64,000 nt of DNA, from assembly GCA_945862365.1 (NCBI GenBank), contig CAMAXK010000002.1:62001-126000 (forward strand). Reading direction: 5' to 3'. This stretch comes from Chlamydia trachomatis. GTDB taxonomy: Bacteria; Chlamydiota; Chlamydiia; Chlamydiales; 2-12-FULL-49-11. This document shows positions 1-10,116 of this stretch, in pieces (positions within the stretch are counted from its first letter, which is position 1; each line of letters begins with the position of its first letter). The position numbers and the translations under genes were made by a program. The notes under the pieces are model-generated. The model did not search any database and had not been told where the DNA came from. It saw only the letters and a program-made list of their open reading frames with translations.

Positions 1-8
1 AGAAAGAT

Positions 9-1577
9 TTATTGTTTCTTAAATACAATTGGATCTACCGAAGGCTCCATAGGGATGAAAATCTCTAAGATATCCCCATTAGAATCTCTGCTAAAGGTAC
101 AGTTATATTCCTTATCTTGAAAAAAATTCCAAGTTCCCAAAAAATTATCATAACAAGTGTGGGAAAGAAGAATTGAAAGTGTACCATATTTTACAACAAG
201 ACCCTCCTCTTCTATCCCCACTTCTACAAAACCATACCCAGGGTGATAAAACTTTCCTACATAGTCATTTAAAGGGTGCCCTGTCTCTTTCATTACTGGA
301 AAATTTTCTTTATCAATTACGTCATTGAGTGATGTTTCTTGCTCTTTTAACTTAATCATCCAATCATCATTTCCCTCTCCTAAAATACGATCAAAAATAG
401 CTCTAGCTAGATTTTCTGCAAACCCTCCACTATAAGAACTGTTTGTTAAAACAATCACCCCTACTTTTTCTTTAGGTAAAAATCCTATAAAGGAAACAAA
501 TCCATCAATACTCCCACCATGCCCTACAAAGTACTTTCCTTTATACATTGCTGTAAGCCACCCAAAGCCATACCCGAAACAATCTAAATCCCCCTCTGGA
601 TATCTTCCAAATACCGCCTGTGGGGTATGCATAGCTTTGAGCATTTCGCTGTTAAGAAATTCCTTTCCATCAAAGGATCCATCGCAAAGCTGCAATTGTA
701 CCCATTTAGCCATATCCACTACAGTTGAATTAATAGATCCAGCCGGACCTGCACATTCTATATTATGAAAAGGAATCGATTGAAGAGTGTTATTTTTAAG
801 AGTATACGGTAGAGCATAATTGTCTGTTTTTTGAGAATCTAAAACAGAAAAATTTGAATTATCCATCCCAACCCGGGTAAAAATTCTTGTCCGAACTGCC
901 TCTTCCCAACTCATTTCAGTCACCCTTTCAATCACAAGCCCTGCAACCACATACATCAAGTTATTATATTGAAATCCCCCTCTTAAATCAGTGGTAGAAT
1001 CAAGGTATTTCAATCTCTCCAAAAGATCATTTCTAGAAAACTCTTCATTATACCAAAGAAGATCATGTCTTGGTAACCCTGACATATGCGTAACTAAATC
1101 CTTAATAGTAATATGAAAAGTGGTATATTCATCATTTAACCGAAACTCGGGAATGTATTCAATCACTGGATCATTAAACGAAATCTTGCCCTCATCGACA
1201 AGCTGTCCTAAAACATGTGTCGTAAAAGCTTTTGTACAGGAACCAATAGCAAAAAGTGTATTTTCATTCACTTTTAAACCCTTCGCTTTATCAGCAAAAC
1301 CATACCCCTTAGTAAGCACGATTTCTCCATCAATGATGATACCAACTGAAACTCCTGGAACGGAAAAAAGATCCATCGCTTTATCCACCATTTCATCTAA
1401 TCCGTCTAATTTTCTATCAGATATCTCTATCTGACTTTGCTTTGTGATTATTTCCGAAGCCATTAAACAATTACTTATTACAAAAGTGATGGCAATAAAA
1501 GTTATACTAAAATTTTTCATTAACATGGTGAGTCCAACCCAATTCTTTACAAATTTTTTATAAAACATAGCATACAA
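9..1577 (-). CDS. Serine hydrolase, beta-lactamase/penicillin-binding class C-like, with C-terminal lipocalin-like domain
   Basis: 522 aa ORF; N-terminal hydrophobic segment; SxxK (GSCTKAF), YNN motif, GHGGSIDGF motif. Confidence 0.85.
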   Translation of the reverse strand: MYAMFYKKFVKNWVGLTMLMKNFSITFIAITFVISNCLMASEIITKQSQIEISDRKLDGLDEMVDKAMDLFSVPGVSVGIIIDGEIVLTKGYGFADKAKGLKVNENTLFAIGSCTKAFTTHVLGQLVDEGKISFNDPVIEYIPEFRLNDEYTTFHITIKDLVTHMSGLPRHDLLWYNEEFSRNDLLERLKYLDSTTDLRGGFQYNNLMYVVAGLVIERVTEMSWEEAVRTRIFTRVGMDNSNFSVLDSQKTDNYALPYTLKNNTLQSIPFHNIECAGPAGSINSTVVDMAKWVQLQLCDGSFDGKEFLNSEMLKAMHTPQAVFGRYPEGDLDCFGYGFGWLTAMYKGKYFVGHGGSIDGFVSFIGFLPKEKVGVIVLTNSSYSGGFAENLARAIFDRILGEGNDDWMIKLKEQETSLNDVIDKENFPVMKETGHPLNDYVGKFYHPGYGFVEVGIEEEGLVVKYGTLSILLSHTCYDNFLGTWNFFQDKEYNCTFSRDSNGDILEIFIPMEPSVDPIVFKKQ

Positions 1578-1747
1578 AAGGACAATGAATCAACTTTTAT
1601 ATTCTAATAATGAATGCTAAAACAACATTTGCTATCCCTTTTCTATATCTGATCCACATTTATCTCGATGTGTTGAAAAATTAAGAAAGCTTCAACTTAT
1701 TTAATTTGCAACCCACTTTTTATTTGAGAGTTGCAAAAAAATTCCTA

Positions 1748-2512
1748 TTATTTATTTTCTAATGAGGAATTAAAAGATTCTTTTAAACATTTGTAGCCTA
1801 CAGAAAATGTAGAAAGGGCCCTTGCCCTTCTAAATGATCCTAAACCTAGTTGTCTTACATTATCTACTCCCAACCCATTTTGCCATCTGGTCAAGGCTGT
1901 GTTACCGGGATTACCAGCAAGACTACCTAGGGCTCCAGAAACAGCCGCTGCTAAGTATTCTACACTTTTGTGATCGCCAAGCATTTGCTTCATTGGTGCA
2001 GATACAACATCTGCTGCTGCAATTCCTACAACAAAGCCTGTCTCTTGAAGTGTAATTGCTGAAGCCTTCTTAAAAGATAGCGATGATAAAGTCTTTTTAA
2101 CCCCCAAAGGTGGATTCATTGATTGACCGTTAAAAACTGCTACAAAAGGGGAAGAAAGCAAGCCAACTGTTGCCGATGCACCTAAAGTCAATGACGCTTT
2201 AGCGGCTATTAAATCGCCTGTAAAAAAATGAGGGAACATTTCAGTAAGGGCTTGTTCCACTAAAGGCTGTAAAACCATTTGAGATCCAACCAAAACTCCA
2301 GTGGACGGGGCAAGACAAACGCCCCCTTTTACAGCCTCCCTTAAACTCATACTCACAGGTGTTTTTCCCATTTGCATCGCGTTTTTTGCAACCAAGTCAA
2401 AATAGACTGGAACCACTGCAAGAGAGGCTGCAACTGGCGGCACTGCATAAGCTTTTAATGATTGCCAAAAACCTTTGTGGTATGGCGAATTTGTTGATGT
2501 TGATGTTGTCAT
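1748..2512 (-). CDS. Hypothetical hydrophobic protein, possibly a divergent mitochondrial-carrier-like repeat protein
   Basis: 254 aa ORF; repeated pattern of hydrophobic stretch, Pro, then ...Q...F(K/R)(K/R)A; weak resemblance only. Confidence 0.5.
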   Translation of the reverse strand: MTTSTSTNSPYHKGFWQSLKAYAVPPVAASLAVVPVYFDLVAKNAMQMGKTPVSMSLREAVKGGVCLAPSTGVLVGSQMVLQPLVEQALTEMFPHFFTGDLIAAKASLTLGASATVGLLSSPFVAVFNGQSMNPPLGVKKTLSSLSFKKASAITLQETGFVVGIAAADVVSAPMKQMLGDHKSVEYLAAAVSGALGSLAGNPGNTALTRWQNGLGVDNVRQLGLGSFRRARALSTFSVGYKCLKESFNSSLENK

Positions 2513-2771
2513 ATAATAACTCCTGATTAACTATAATATTAAATCTGTGCCTGTGAAACTAAAAAAAATGTATTGAAAAAAGATAATGTTATTCGCCTAG
2601 AGGCGAACAAGTACAGTAGAAATAACTAAGACAGAATTTTGAAAAACAAAAGAAGATGATACCCTTCTTATTTGGGTCTTATCTGAAAAAAAGTGATTTT
2701 TTATCTCTTTTGAGCTCATAGTAATTTACACTATACTTAGGTACTAAATTATTATCAAGCTATTGTAAAGG

Positions 2772-4658
2772 TTAAGTTGGTAGAAATCCACCCACTTGCA
2801 TGTTCCACATCTTTGTATATAAGCCATTTTGGCTCATCAAAAATGAGTGTGTCCCCTCCTCTACAATCTTGCCTTTATCAAAAACTAAAATACGGTCCAT
2901 GGAAGAAAGTGTTGAAAGTCGATGAGCAATCACAATAGAGGTTCTATTTTGCATCAATTTCTGCAAACTATCTTGAATATATTTTTCAGTTACTGAATCC
3001 AAAGAAGAAGTTGCCTCATCCAAAATAAGAATGGGAGCATCGGCCAAAATTGCTCTTGCAATAGCGATCCGTTGTCTTTCCCCACCTGATAACTTTGCCC
3101 CCTTTTCCCCCACTATTGCGTCATATCCAGCCGGAACCCCTTTAATAAATTCATCTGAGTGCGAAAGAGTAGCTGCTTGAAAAATTTCTTCCTCTGTCGC
3201 ATTCAATTTCCCATAGCTAATATTTTCACGCAATGTTCTATGAAAGAGCGAAGGATCTTGGGGGATTAATGCAATTTTGCGTCGTAATGACTCAAGAGAT
3301 ACATTTTCAATGTTTTGTCCATCTATTAAGATTTTACCACCCTGAAGAGGAAAAAATCGGAAAATAAGGTTGATAAATGTGGATTTTCCAGCGCCAGTAA
3401 AGCCGACCAAGCCCACCTTTTCTCCACCTTTGATATGGACATTTTTATTAGAAAAAAGCCTTTTCTCGGTATACCCGAAAGTGACATTATCAAAAATTAT
3501 CTCACCGGTTTGAATCTTTAACTCTTTAGCGCCCTCTTTATCACCCAAATCCTCTGGATCAAGCATTACCGAATACGCCTGTTTAGCAATTCCAAACGAT
3601 TGAAAAAATAATGGTAATGCACCACCAACTGCCCACATGATCGCTGCTAAATTCCAAATGGTGCCAAAAACTTGAGCAACTTCGCCTGTGGTAATCTGAT
3701 GATCAAGCCATAAATGGATGATGAATCCATTGATTCCTAAAAAGCAAATCGTTGTAAAGAAAAATGAGGTCACGCAACGCATCTTCTCCACATATCTTCT
3801 GGCAGAAATATTACTTTTTTCTTCCTCAGCCTGAAAAGGTAAAAGTGCATCTTTTTCATACTTAAAGCGGTAGAATAAATTTACGGTAAAATAGTTAGTC
3901 AAGCTATCGACAATTTTGCCTACAAGGGTGGTTCGTGAGCTTGCATGACGATGTTCATAAACATCACATCTTTTGCTAAAAAATAAACAGATGGAAAGAT
4001 GAATAAAAACCCAGGAAAGAAAAATTCCAGCAATGACAGGATGAACAAACCAAAGAAACGCCGATCCAATAATTGAGGCTGCAACTGAGGAAATAATAGG
4101 CCAAAACAACTGCTGAAGGATCGATTCTACCGCCGTGGTCATATCGGTAATTTTACCTATCAAACTACCAACAAATCGCTCATTGAAATATAAAGGAGAA
4201 TGCTTTTGCACATGTGCAAACATCGTCATACGGATATCTGCCTGAAGTTTTGGAATAGCCTTTGCCATCAAAAGTCCCATAGTACGAGAGTTAATTTCAA
4301 TGAACACAATAAAACAAACACTAAAAATAATAGGCGCCTGAAGAGCCTGCCATGCTAAAGCGCGATTTACCTCGTTTTGCGTAAAAATATCTATCACCGA
4401 TCTCAAGATAAATGGCCAAAGGATGATGTCAATACAATTTAGACAATCTTGAATCAAAATGGAGCAAAACCTTAATTTTTGCTTTTGTAGAAAAATCCAA
4501 AAAAAACCAATTAACTCCCTATAGGGGATCATTTTTTGACTCATAGTATCTTCCATCTCTTCTATACTTTGTTTTAAGTGATTATCTGCCTTTGTTGATG
4601 AATAAATCAAGAAGTAAATCTTGCTGTCATCAAAACCTTTTGCTATAGTTCCCTCCAT
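2772..4658 (-). CDS. ABC transporter, fused permease/ATPase (MsbA/multidrug type)
   Basis: Walker A GFTGAGKST, signature LSGGERQR, Walker B ILILDEATS; N-terminal TM segments. Start may be internal (MEDTMSQKM). Confidence 0.9.
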   Translation of the reverse strand: MEGTIAKGFDDSKIYFLIYSSTKADNHLKQSIEEMEDTMSQKMIPYRELIGFFWIFLQKQKLRFCSILIQDCLNCIDIILWPFILRSVIDIFTQNEVNRALAWQALQAPIIFSVCFIVFIEINSRTMGLLMAKAIPKLQADIRMTMFAHVQKHSPLYFNERFVGSLIGKITDMTTAVESILQQLFWPIISSVAASIIGSAFLWFVHPVIAGIFLSWVFIHLSICLFFSKRCDVYEHRHASSRTTLVGKIVDSLTNYFTVNLFYRFKYEKDALLPFQAEEEKSNISARRYVEKMRCVTSFFFTTICFLGINGFIIHLWLDHQITTGEVAQVFGTIWNLAAIMWAVGGALPLFFQSFGIAKQAYSVMLDPEDLGDKEGAKELKIQTGEIIFDNVTFGYTEKRLFSNKNVHIKGGEKVGLVGFTGAGKSTFINLIFRFFPLQGGKILIDGQNIENVSLESLRRKIALIPQDPSLFHRTLRENISYGKLNATEEEIFQAATLSHSDEFIKGVPAGYDAIVGEKGAKLSGGERQRIAIARAILADAPILILDEATSSLDSVTEKYIQDSLQKLMQNRTSIVIAHRLSTLSSMDRILVFDKGKIVEEGTHSFLMSQNGLYTKMWNMQVGGFLPT

Positions 4659-4675
4659 TAATAGAACAAAAAAGT

Positions 4676-5164
4676 ATGAAAAAAATACCGGCTATGCATT
4701 TTAAACCCATAGAGATTTCTCAGTGGAATCGTAGAGAATATTTTGAATACTACCTCAATTAAATCCCATGCAGCTATAGCATGACCTTTAATCTAGATTT
4801 GACTGCAATGCTTAAAGAAATAAAAGACCAGGATATCAAACTTTACCCGGCAATGATCTATTTACTCACTAAGGTGGTAAATAATCATGAAGAATTTCGC
4901 ATGGCGTTTGATGAAGACGGTAGAGTTGGAATTTATGATTTTCTTCACCCCTCATATACAATATTTCAAAAATCGACCGAAACATTTACAAACCTTTGGA
5001 CCGAATATACTGGGTCATTTCCCGAATTTCACAAACGTTATGAATCACATGAAAATGGTAAAACTTTACTTCCAATTTCTATTCAAGTACATCATGCAGT
5101 TTGCGATGGATTCCACGTTGCAAGATTCGTAAATGAACTCCAAGAAGCGATGAATGCATATTGA
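4676..5164 (+). pseudogene. Chloramphenicol acetyltransferase (CAT) remnant: in-frame TAA plus internal deletion
   Basis: Frame from ATG 4676 reads MKKIPAMHFKPIEISQWNRREYFEYYLN*IPCSYSMTFNLDLTAMLKEI...; C-term retains IQVHHAVCDGFH (CAT HHxxxDG) but the central part of the CAT fold is missing. Confidence 0.8.
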
Positions 5165-5169
5165 TGCTT

Positions 5170-5526
5170 TTAAAAGAGCTTTCCACCAATTTTAGCTTCA
5201 GCAAAGGGGGTAATAAATGTGGCCTCGCCGCTATCTGCTTTTGGAAATTGCACTCCTAAAACCAAAACATCTGAAACAGTAGCCCCCATCTGTCTTGGAG
5301 AAAAGTTCAAGACACCTAATACAAGCTTACCTTTGATCTCTTCGAGTGAGTGCCCAGTAAATCTTCCAACACTAGTTTTAATCCCGAATTTTCCAAAATC
5401 GATTGTCATTTTATAGGCTTTTTTAGGAGCCAAAGGCTCTTCTTCGACGCTTATAACCCTTCCTAAGCGAATTTCTAGTTTGTCAAATGTATCTTCTTTT
5501 GAAACTATTTCTTTTTCTTCTTTCAT
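5170..5526 (-). CDS. tRNA-binding-domain protein (CsaA-like)
   Basis: 118 aa; LEIRLGRVISVEE...AYKMTIDFG...VLGVLNFSPRQMG...VLVLG. Confidence 0.8.
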   Translation of the reverse strand: MKEEKEIVSKEDTFDKLEIRLGRVISVEEEPLAPKKAYKMTIDFGKFGIKTSVGRFTGHSLEEIKGKLVLGVLNFSPRQMGATVSDVLVLGVQFPKADSGEATFITPFAEAKIGGKLF

Positions 5527-5536
5527 AAAACACTCC

Positions 5537-6601
5537 TTAATCAGTTAGTTTTCGATATAAAATATGTCCATTTTGATAACTTCCATCTGAATTTCGAACA
5601 GCTTCCGGGAGGGTACCAATAATGTTAAAACCAAGCTTTTGATAAAGCTTGATCGCAGTGATATTTTGACTTAGCACCATATTAAACTGCATGGCTAAAA
5701 ACCCTAAATCCTTAGCGATCTTTAATGAAGCATTGATAAGAAGGGTACCAATTCCCCGGCCCCGATAGGAGGATTTTATCATAAAAGCGGCATTAGCAAT
5801 ATGATCCGACCTCCCTGAATAATTTGGTCTAAGATAAAAACCACCAATCAGTTCATTATTAGAGCAATGGCATACATAGACATGAGATGCTGTGGTAAAA
5901 AACTGCCGATAAAACTCCTGGACTGAGTTGCTCTCATAAGGAAATTGCGTGCCTGAATCAACAACCTCCCGAAATATCCCATAGAGACAATGTTCATCTT
6001 TCTCACAAAATGGCCTTAGTGTAAATCCACGCTCACTCAACTGCCTATGAATCTCTAGCAAATTTTTAGAGGAGTTTTTTGGATTTGATTTTTCATCCTG
6101 CTTTTTTGATGAAACAATCTCTTTGTTTTGCAATCGTGAGTTTTTTAACCCTTTTGCATATAGATAGACTCCTTGATGAACAAGGTCGATCTCCTCTGTG
6201 CTTAAGGTTAACAGAGCCTTTTTTGTTTGCTTAAAAGCAATAGGTTCAAATGTTTTAAGAGTTTTTAGCCCCAACTCGGTTAAATAAAGAAATCTCTTTC
6301 TTTTATCCTTTTCATCCAAAACGCACCTAACATACCCTTTTTTAATAGCTTTTTCGATCAATCTGCTCACTGTAGACTTATCAACCAATAAACGTTCCGC
6401 GATTTCCCCCATCGTTGGACCTGTTGTGCAAGTGCTTAATTCAATGAGAAGATGACGTTCCGCAAGTGTCACACCAATTTCAAAATAGGCATCATTAAGA
6501 AGCCCAAGTTCTCTTACAACGTCTCTAGCATTGTGTCTTAGGAGATTGATTTCTTTGGTTGAAAGATTTTTCATAAAAAACCATATAGTTGTATAATACA
6601 A
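5537..6601 (-). CDS. MarR-type HTH regulator fused to GNAT acetyltransferase
   Basis: N-term MarR wHTH (TMGEIAERLLVDKSTVSRLIEKAIKKGYV); C-term GNAT (SSYRGRGIGTLLINASLKIAKDLGF). Confidence 0.9.
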   Translation of the reverse strand: MYYTTIWFFMKNLSTKEINLLRHNARDVVRELGLLNDAYFEIGVTLAERHLLIELSTCTTGPTMGEIAERLLVDKSTVSRLIEKAIKKGYVRCVLDEKDKRKRFLYLTELGLKTLKTFEPIAFKQTKKALLTLSTEEIDLVHQGVYLYAKGLKNSRLQNKEIVSSKKQDEKSNPKNSSKNLLEIHRQLSERGFTLRPFCEKDEHCLYGIFREVVDSGTQFPYESNSVQEFYRQFFTTASHVYVCHCSNNELIGGFYLRPNYSGRSDHIANAAFMIKSSYRGRGIGTLLINASLKIAKDLGFLAMQFNMVLSQNITAIKLYQKLGFNIIGTLPEAVRNSDGSYQNGHILYRKLTD

Positions 6602-6641
6602 CCATTTTAGAGTTTTTTACCTTTAGTAACAAGATGTTTTC

Positions 6642-8018
6642 TCAGCTTTTTAAGCGTAAGCGTACCAGAATTGAAACAAATAGAATGATTGCAGCAAAAG
6701 CGATATTAAAGTTAATTGCGCTATGAAAAGCTGGTAAAAATGAAGTTTTGATCTCTTCAGTCTGAAAGATTGCTGTGCTTACGGCCAAAAGAATGGATCC
6801 TACAATATTCCAAATCGTTGCAATAGTTCCAATTGCTGCTCCAATTTTACTAGACGAAATAACTTGATTAACAGCTGTAATCATTGCTGCGTTACTTAAC
6901 CCCCAATTAATACCCAGAAGAAAAAAGGGAAGTATCAGAAATAATAAGGGGGTCTCTAATTGGATCATTCGATGAAAAAGGGCAGCCAAAAAGGCCGCAA
7001 AAATGGAAAAAATAAGAAGATTGGCGACTCCAAATAATTTGACTGATCGAGTAAATACAAATGAAATGAGTGCTTGTGCCGCTGGGATCACTGCAATTAA
7101 AAGGCCGATAAGAAAGGGTGATAAATTACGGAGAATTCGCAAATACAGAGGATCGAAAAACATAAAGACTGTAGAAACGACTCCAGCAAGAGCGCAGCTA
7201 AAAGCTGCAAGGATAATAAGTTTTTCTTTGAAAATATGAAGATCAAGAAGAGGATTTTTACCAAACTCATCAAAGACGACCAAGAGGATGAGTGCTACTA
7301 CTCCTGCTCCAAGAAATATCCACGCCGAAATTGAAATCCACCCGCTTTGTGCTCCAGCAATGATGCCATACATCAAAGCGCCAAGACCAAAAATTAGGAG
7401 AAATAGACCCAAATAGTTGATTTTAACTGAGTGCTTTTCTTGCTGATGACCACGTAGGCTAAAAGAACAGGCGATTAGACCTACTGCAATAAGAGGAAGA
7501 TTAATCCAAAAGACCCATCTCCAACCAAAGAAGCTAATCAGGATTCCACCCAAAAACGGACCTATCATGAGCCCAAATCCTGTAACACCTCCATAAATAC
7601 TAATGGCTCGCACTAGTTCGTGTTCGAGAAAGACATCAGATAACAAGGCAGCAGAAGCAATAAAAATAATTGAAGCCCCAAGAGCTTGTAACCCCCTAAA
7701 TAAGATTAACATATCTATAGTTGGGCTTAGCCCAGCTCCTAAAGCTGCAATGGCAAAAATAACCACCCCAAAATAAAATACTCTTCTTCTGCCCCATAGA
7801 TCGGCAAATTTACCAATAGCAATCATCGTCATACTCAAAATAATGGTAAAGATATTTGCTACCCACTGAAGTTGCAAAATATTTGCTTTTAGGGCGGTTT
7901 GAATAAATGGTAATGCTGTATTTACGATAGTGGCATCTAGAAAGGCTGTGAATGCTAGTAAAGACACACCTAGTAATGCCCACCATTTAAATCGAAATAC
8001 CTTATGATCAGTCATAAA
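6642..8018 (-). CDS. MFS transporter, DHA2-like drug/metabolite exporter
   Basis: MTDHKVFRFKWWALLGVSLLAFTAFLDATIVNTALPFIQ, DLWGRRRVF motif, many TM segments; ORF extends to 8114 but the start at 8018 fits the family. Confidence 0.85.
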   Translation of the reverse strand, partial: FMTDHKVFRFKWWALLGVSLLAFTAFLDATIVNTALPFIQTALKANILQLQWVANIFTIILSMTMIAIGKFADLWGRRRVFYFGVVIFAIAALGAGLSPTIDMLILFRGLQALGASIIFIASAALLSDVFLEHELVRAISIYGGVTGFGLMIGPFLGGILISFFGWRWVFWINLPLIAVGLIACSFSLRGHQQEKHSVKINYLGLFLLIFGLGALMYGIIAGAQSGWISISAWIFLGAGVVALILLVVFDEFGKNPLLDLHIFKEKLIILAAFSCALAGVVSTVFMFFDPLYLRILRNLSPFLIGLLIAVIPAAQALISFVFTRSVKLFGVANLLIFSIFAAFLAALFHRMIQLETPLLFLILPFFLLGINWGLSNAAMITAVNQVISSSKIGAAIGTIATIWNIVGSILLAVSTAIFQTEEIKTSFLPAFHSAINFNIAFAAIILFVSILVRLRLKS

Positions 8019-8150
8019 TTTATCTATAATTATTTTTAAGAAAAACCTCAAGCCATAAAACCTCGCACAACTTTCAAAAAGTAAAAAAGCTTGCATTAAT
8101 CCAATCAATCCCACAATATCGATCTTCTTAAAAAATAAGAAATTATAAAT

Positions 8151-9161
8151 ATGGGATCAAATAAATTATTCAAAGAATGTATGATGGACCACTGGTTTCC
8201 GGTTGAATGGAGTCATAAAGTTCGGAAAAAACCCAGGGGAATAGTGCTTAATGGAACCCCGTTAGTTCTATTTCGTGCTAATAGGGACATTCAGGTTCTT
8301 TCGGACCGTTGTCCCCATAGAGGCGCTCCTCTTTCTAAAGGATCTGTTAAAGAAGGATGTATAACTTGTCCTTATCACGGATGGCGTTTTGATGGTAATG
8401 GCACTTGCCGTTTAATCCCTGGTCTAAATTGCTACTCCTCTAAAGAGATTCATCGGGCTCAAGCTTACAAAGCTGAGGAAAAATATGGATTAATATGGGT
8501 TTGTTTAAATACAGAGGCTAAATGCAATATTCCTGATATTTCAATAAAAAAAAATGAAAAAAACTTTCATTTTACAACTTTAGTACAAAGTTCTTTAAAG
8601 GATGTAGTAGAAAATGCACTAGATCCCCTGCATACTCATTTTATTCATAGTGGTTTAATCAGAAGTGATGGCGAAAGAAAACCTATCAATATTAAAATGC
8701 ATATAGATAAGGATAGAATACAGGCTACCTATTGCAACGAGGTTAAGCAACAAGGATGGATTTATAAAATCCTAAGTTTTGGTCATCAAGTAGATAAGAG
8801 CTTTGGTCGTTTTATTCACCCCTCTTTATTTCAGATTGAATTTGAAACAATAGGAAAGAGGCGGCTACTGATTAATGGATTCCTATCCCCTATAAATGAA
8901 GAGTGTTCAAAAATATTTTTAATTTCTTCTACAGACGTTTTCATTCCTAATTATATATTCAAAATATTCGTGAAACCGCTTTTTGTTTTAGCCATGAAGC
9001 AAGATAAAAAAATCCTTGAGATCAAAGCCAAGCACCAACAAGCCTGTGGAGTAGGGAAAGAAGTTTCTACTGAAGGGGATTTATTTGGTCCTTATCTTGA
9101 TTTACTATTGCAGGGAAAAGAGCTTGTGAAAAAAGAATACGAGGTAGAGCTTTATGTCTAA
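8151..9161 (+). CDS. Rieske [2Fe-2S] non-heme iron oxygenase
   Basis: CPHRG...CPYHGW Rieske ligands; mononuclear Fe site DVVENALDPLHTHFIH. Confidence 0.9.
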   Translation: MGSNKLFKECMMDHWFPVEWSHKVRKKPRGIVLNGTPLVLFRANRDIQVLSDRCPHRGAPLSKGSVKEGCITCPYHGWRFDGNGTCRLIPGLNCYSSKEIHRAQAYKAEEKYGLIWVCLNTEAKCNIPDISIKKNEKNFHFTTLVQSSLKDVVENALDPLHTHFIHSGLIRSDGERKPINIKMHIDKDRIQATYCNEVKQQGWIYKILSFGHQVDKSFGRFIHPSLFQIEFETIGKRRLLINGFLSPINEECSKIFLISSTDVFIPNYIFKIFVKPLFVLAMKQDKKILEIKAKHQQACGVGKEVSTEGDLFGPYLDLLLQGKELVKKEYEVELYV

Positions 9162-10116
9162 AATTGCTGTTAAAATTCTAGGAACAGGAGCTTACCTCCC
9201 TTCACGAATAGTAACAAATGAAGAGTTAGAAAAGGAGTTAGGCTATCCTCCCGAGACATTTATTAAAGCATCTGGGGTTACTCAGCGGCGCTATGTAACC
9301 GAAGAAACTTCCTCTGAAATGGGGATGATTGCTGCAAAAGAGGCACTAAAGGCGGCAAATCTTACTATCTCTGACATTGATGCCATTGTTTCAGTAAGTG
9401 GTGTGCCTCAGCAGGCGATCCCTTCTAATGCTGCCCTTATTCACCAAAAGCTAGGTTTGAAAGGTACGTTAGCCTTTGACATTAACTCCTCCTGCATTAG
9501 TTTTCTCACAGGTCTTTTCTGCATGGGAAATCTAGTTGCTCAAAAAGTATATAATCGAGTTCTTCTTGTTTCTGCTGACATTCCTTCTTCGGCGTTAAAT
9601 CCAAAAGATCCAAAAATTGCGTCACTGTTTGGAGATGGTGCGGCCGCTTGCATTATAGGTCCATCGCATTCTGAAGGTATTATTACCTCACACTTTGAAA
9701 CAAGAAGTGAATACATCGACTATTGCCAATGTGAAGGGGGAGGCACTCTTCTTGCTTTGAAAGACAACATCCCTAAAGAGCGTCATTATTTTCGAATGGA
9801 TGGTTTAAAACTCTATAAAGCTGCCATGCCACCTGTGATAAAGATGGTAAAGCAGATGATGAGTGAGTGTGAGATTGACCTGTTTATTCCCCACCAAGCA
9901 AGTCCTTTAGCCCTTGATCTGCTTCAAAGAAAATTAGGGATTAAAGATGAGCAATTCATACACATTGTGCGTGATTATGGAAATATGATTGCTACCTCCC
10001 TTCCTTTTGCTTTGCATCTGGCTATTGCTTCTGGGAAATTAAAACGAGGAGATAAAGCACTACTATTTGGCACCGCTGCAGGGCTGACGATTGGAGGTGT
10101 GCTTATTGAATACTAA
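9154..10116 (+). CDS. 3-oxoacyl-ACP synthase III-like (KASIII/FabH or OleA-type) condensing enzyme
   Basis: Catalytic Cys in DINSSCISF, His in FIPHQAS, Asn in DYGNMIATS; LFGDGAAA. Confidence 0.9.
   Translation: MSKIAVKILGTGAYLPSRIVTNEELEKELGYPPETFIKASGVTQRRYVTEETSSEMGMIAAKEALKAANLTISDIDAIVSVSGVPQQAIPSNAALIHQKLGLKGTLAFDINSSCISFLTGLFCMGNLVAQKVYNRVLLVSADIPSSALNPKDPKIASLFGDGAAACIIGPSHSEGIITSHFETRSEYIDYCQCEGGGTLLALKDNIPKERHYFRMDGLKLYKAAMPPVIKMVKQMMSECEIDLFIPHQASPLALDLLQRKLGIKDEQFIHIVRDYGNMIATSLPFALHLAIASGKLKRGDKALLFGTAAGLTIGGVLIEY

Noticed and set aside
1120-1434. 104-aa plus-strand ORF inside the beta-lactamase-like gene
   Set aside because: Antisense shadow of a well-supported CDS; no recognisable motif. 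The same applies to most small opposite-strand track ORFs (e.g. 7003-7239, 13237-13503, 16595-16906, 23483-23812, 35416-35730, 37444-37746, 41995-42255).
4887-5132. 81-aa alternative-frame ORF over the CAT remnant
   Set aside because: The CAT-like frame carries the recognisable HHAVCDG motif; this frame has none.
4676-5164. Stop-codon readthrough/recoding at TAA 4760
   Set aside because: TAA is a normal terminator elsewhere in the window and the gene also has a core deletion, so pseudogenisation is simpler.
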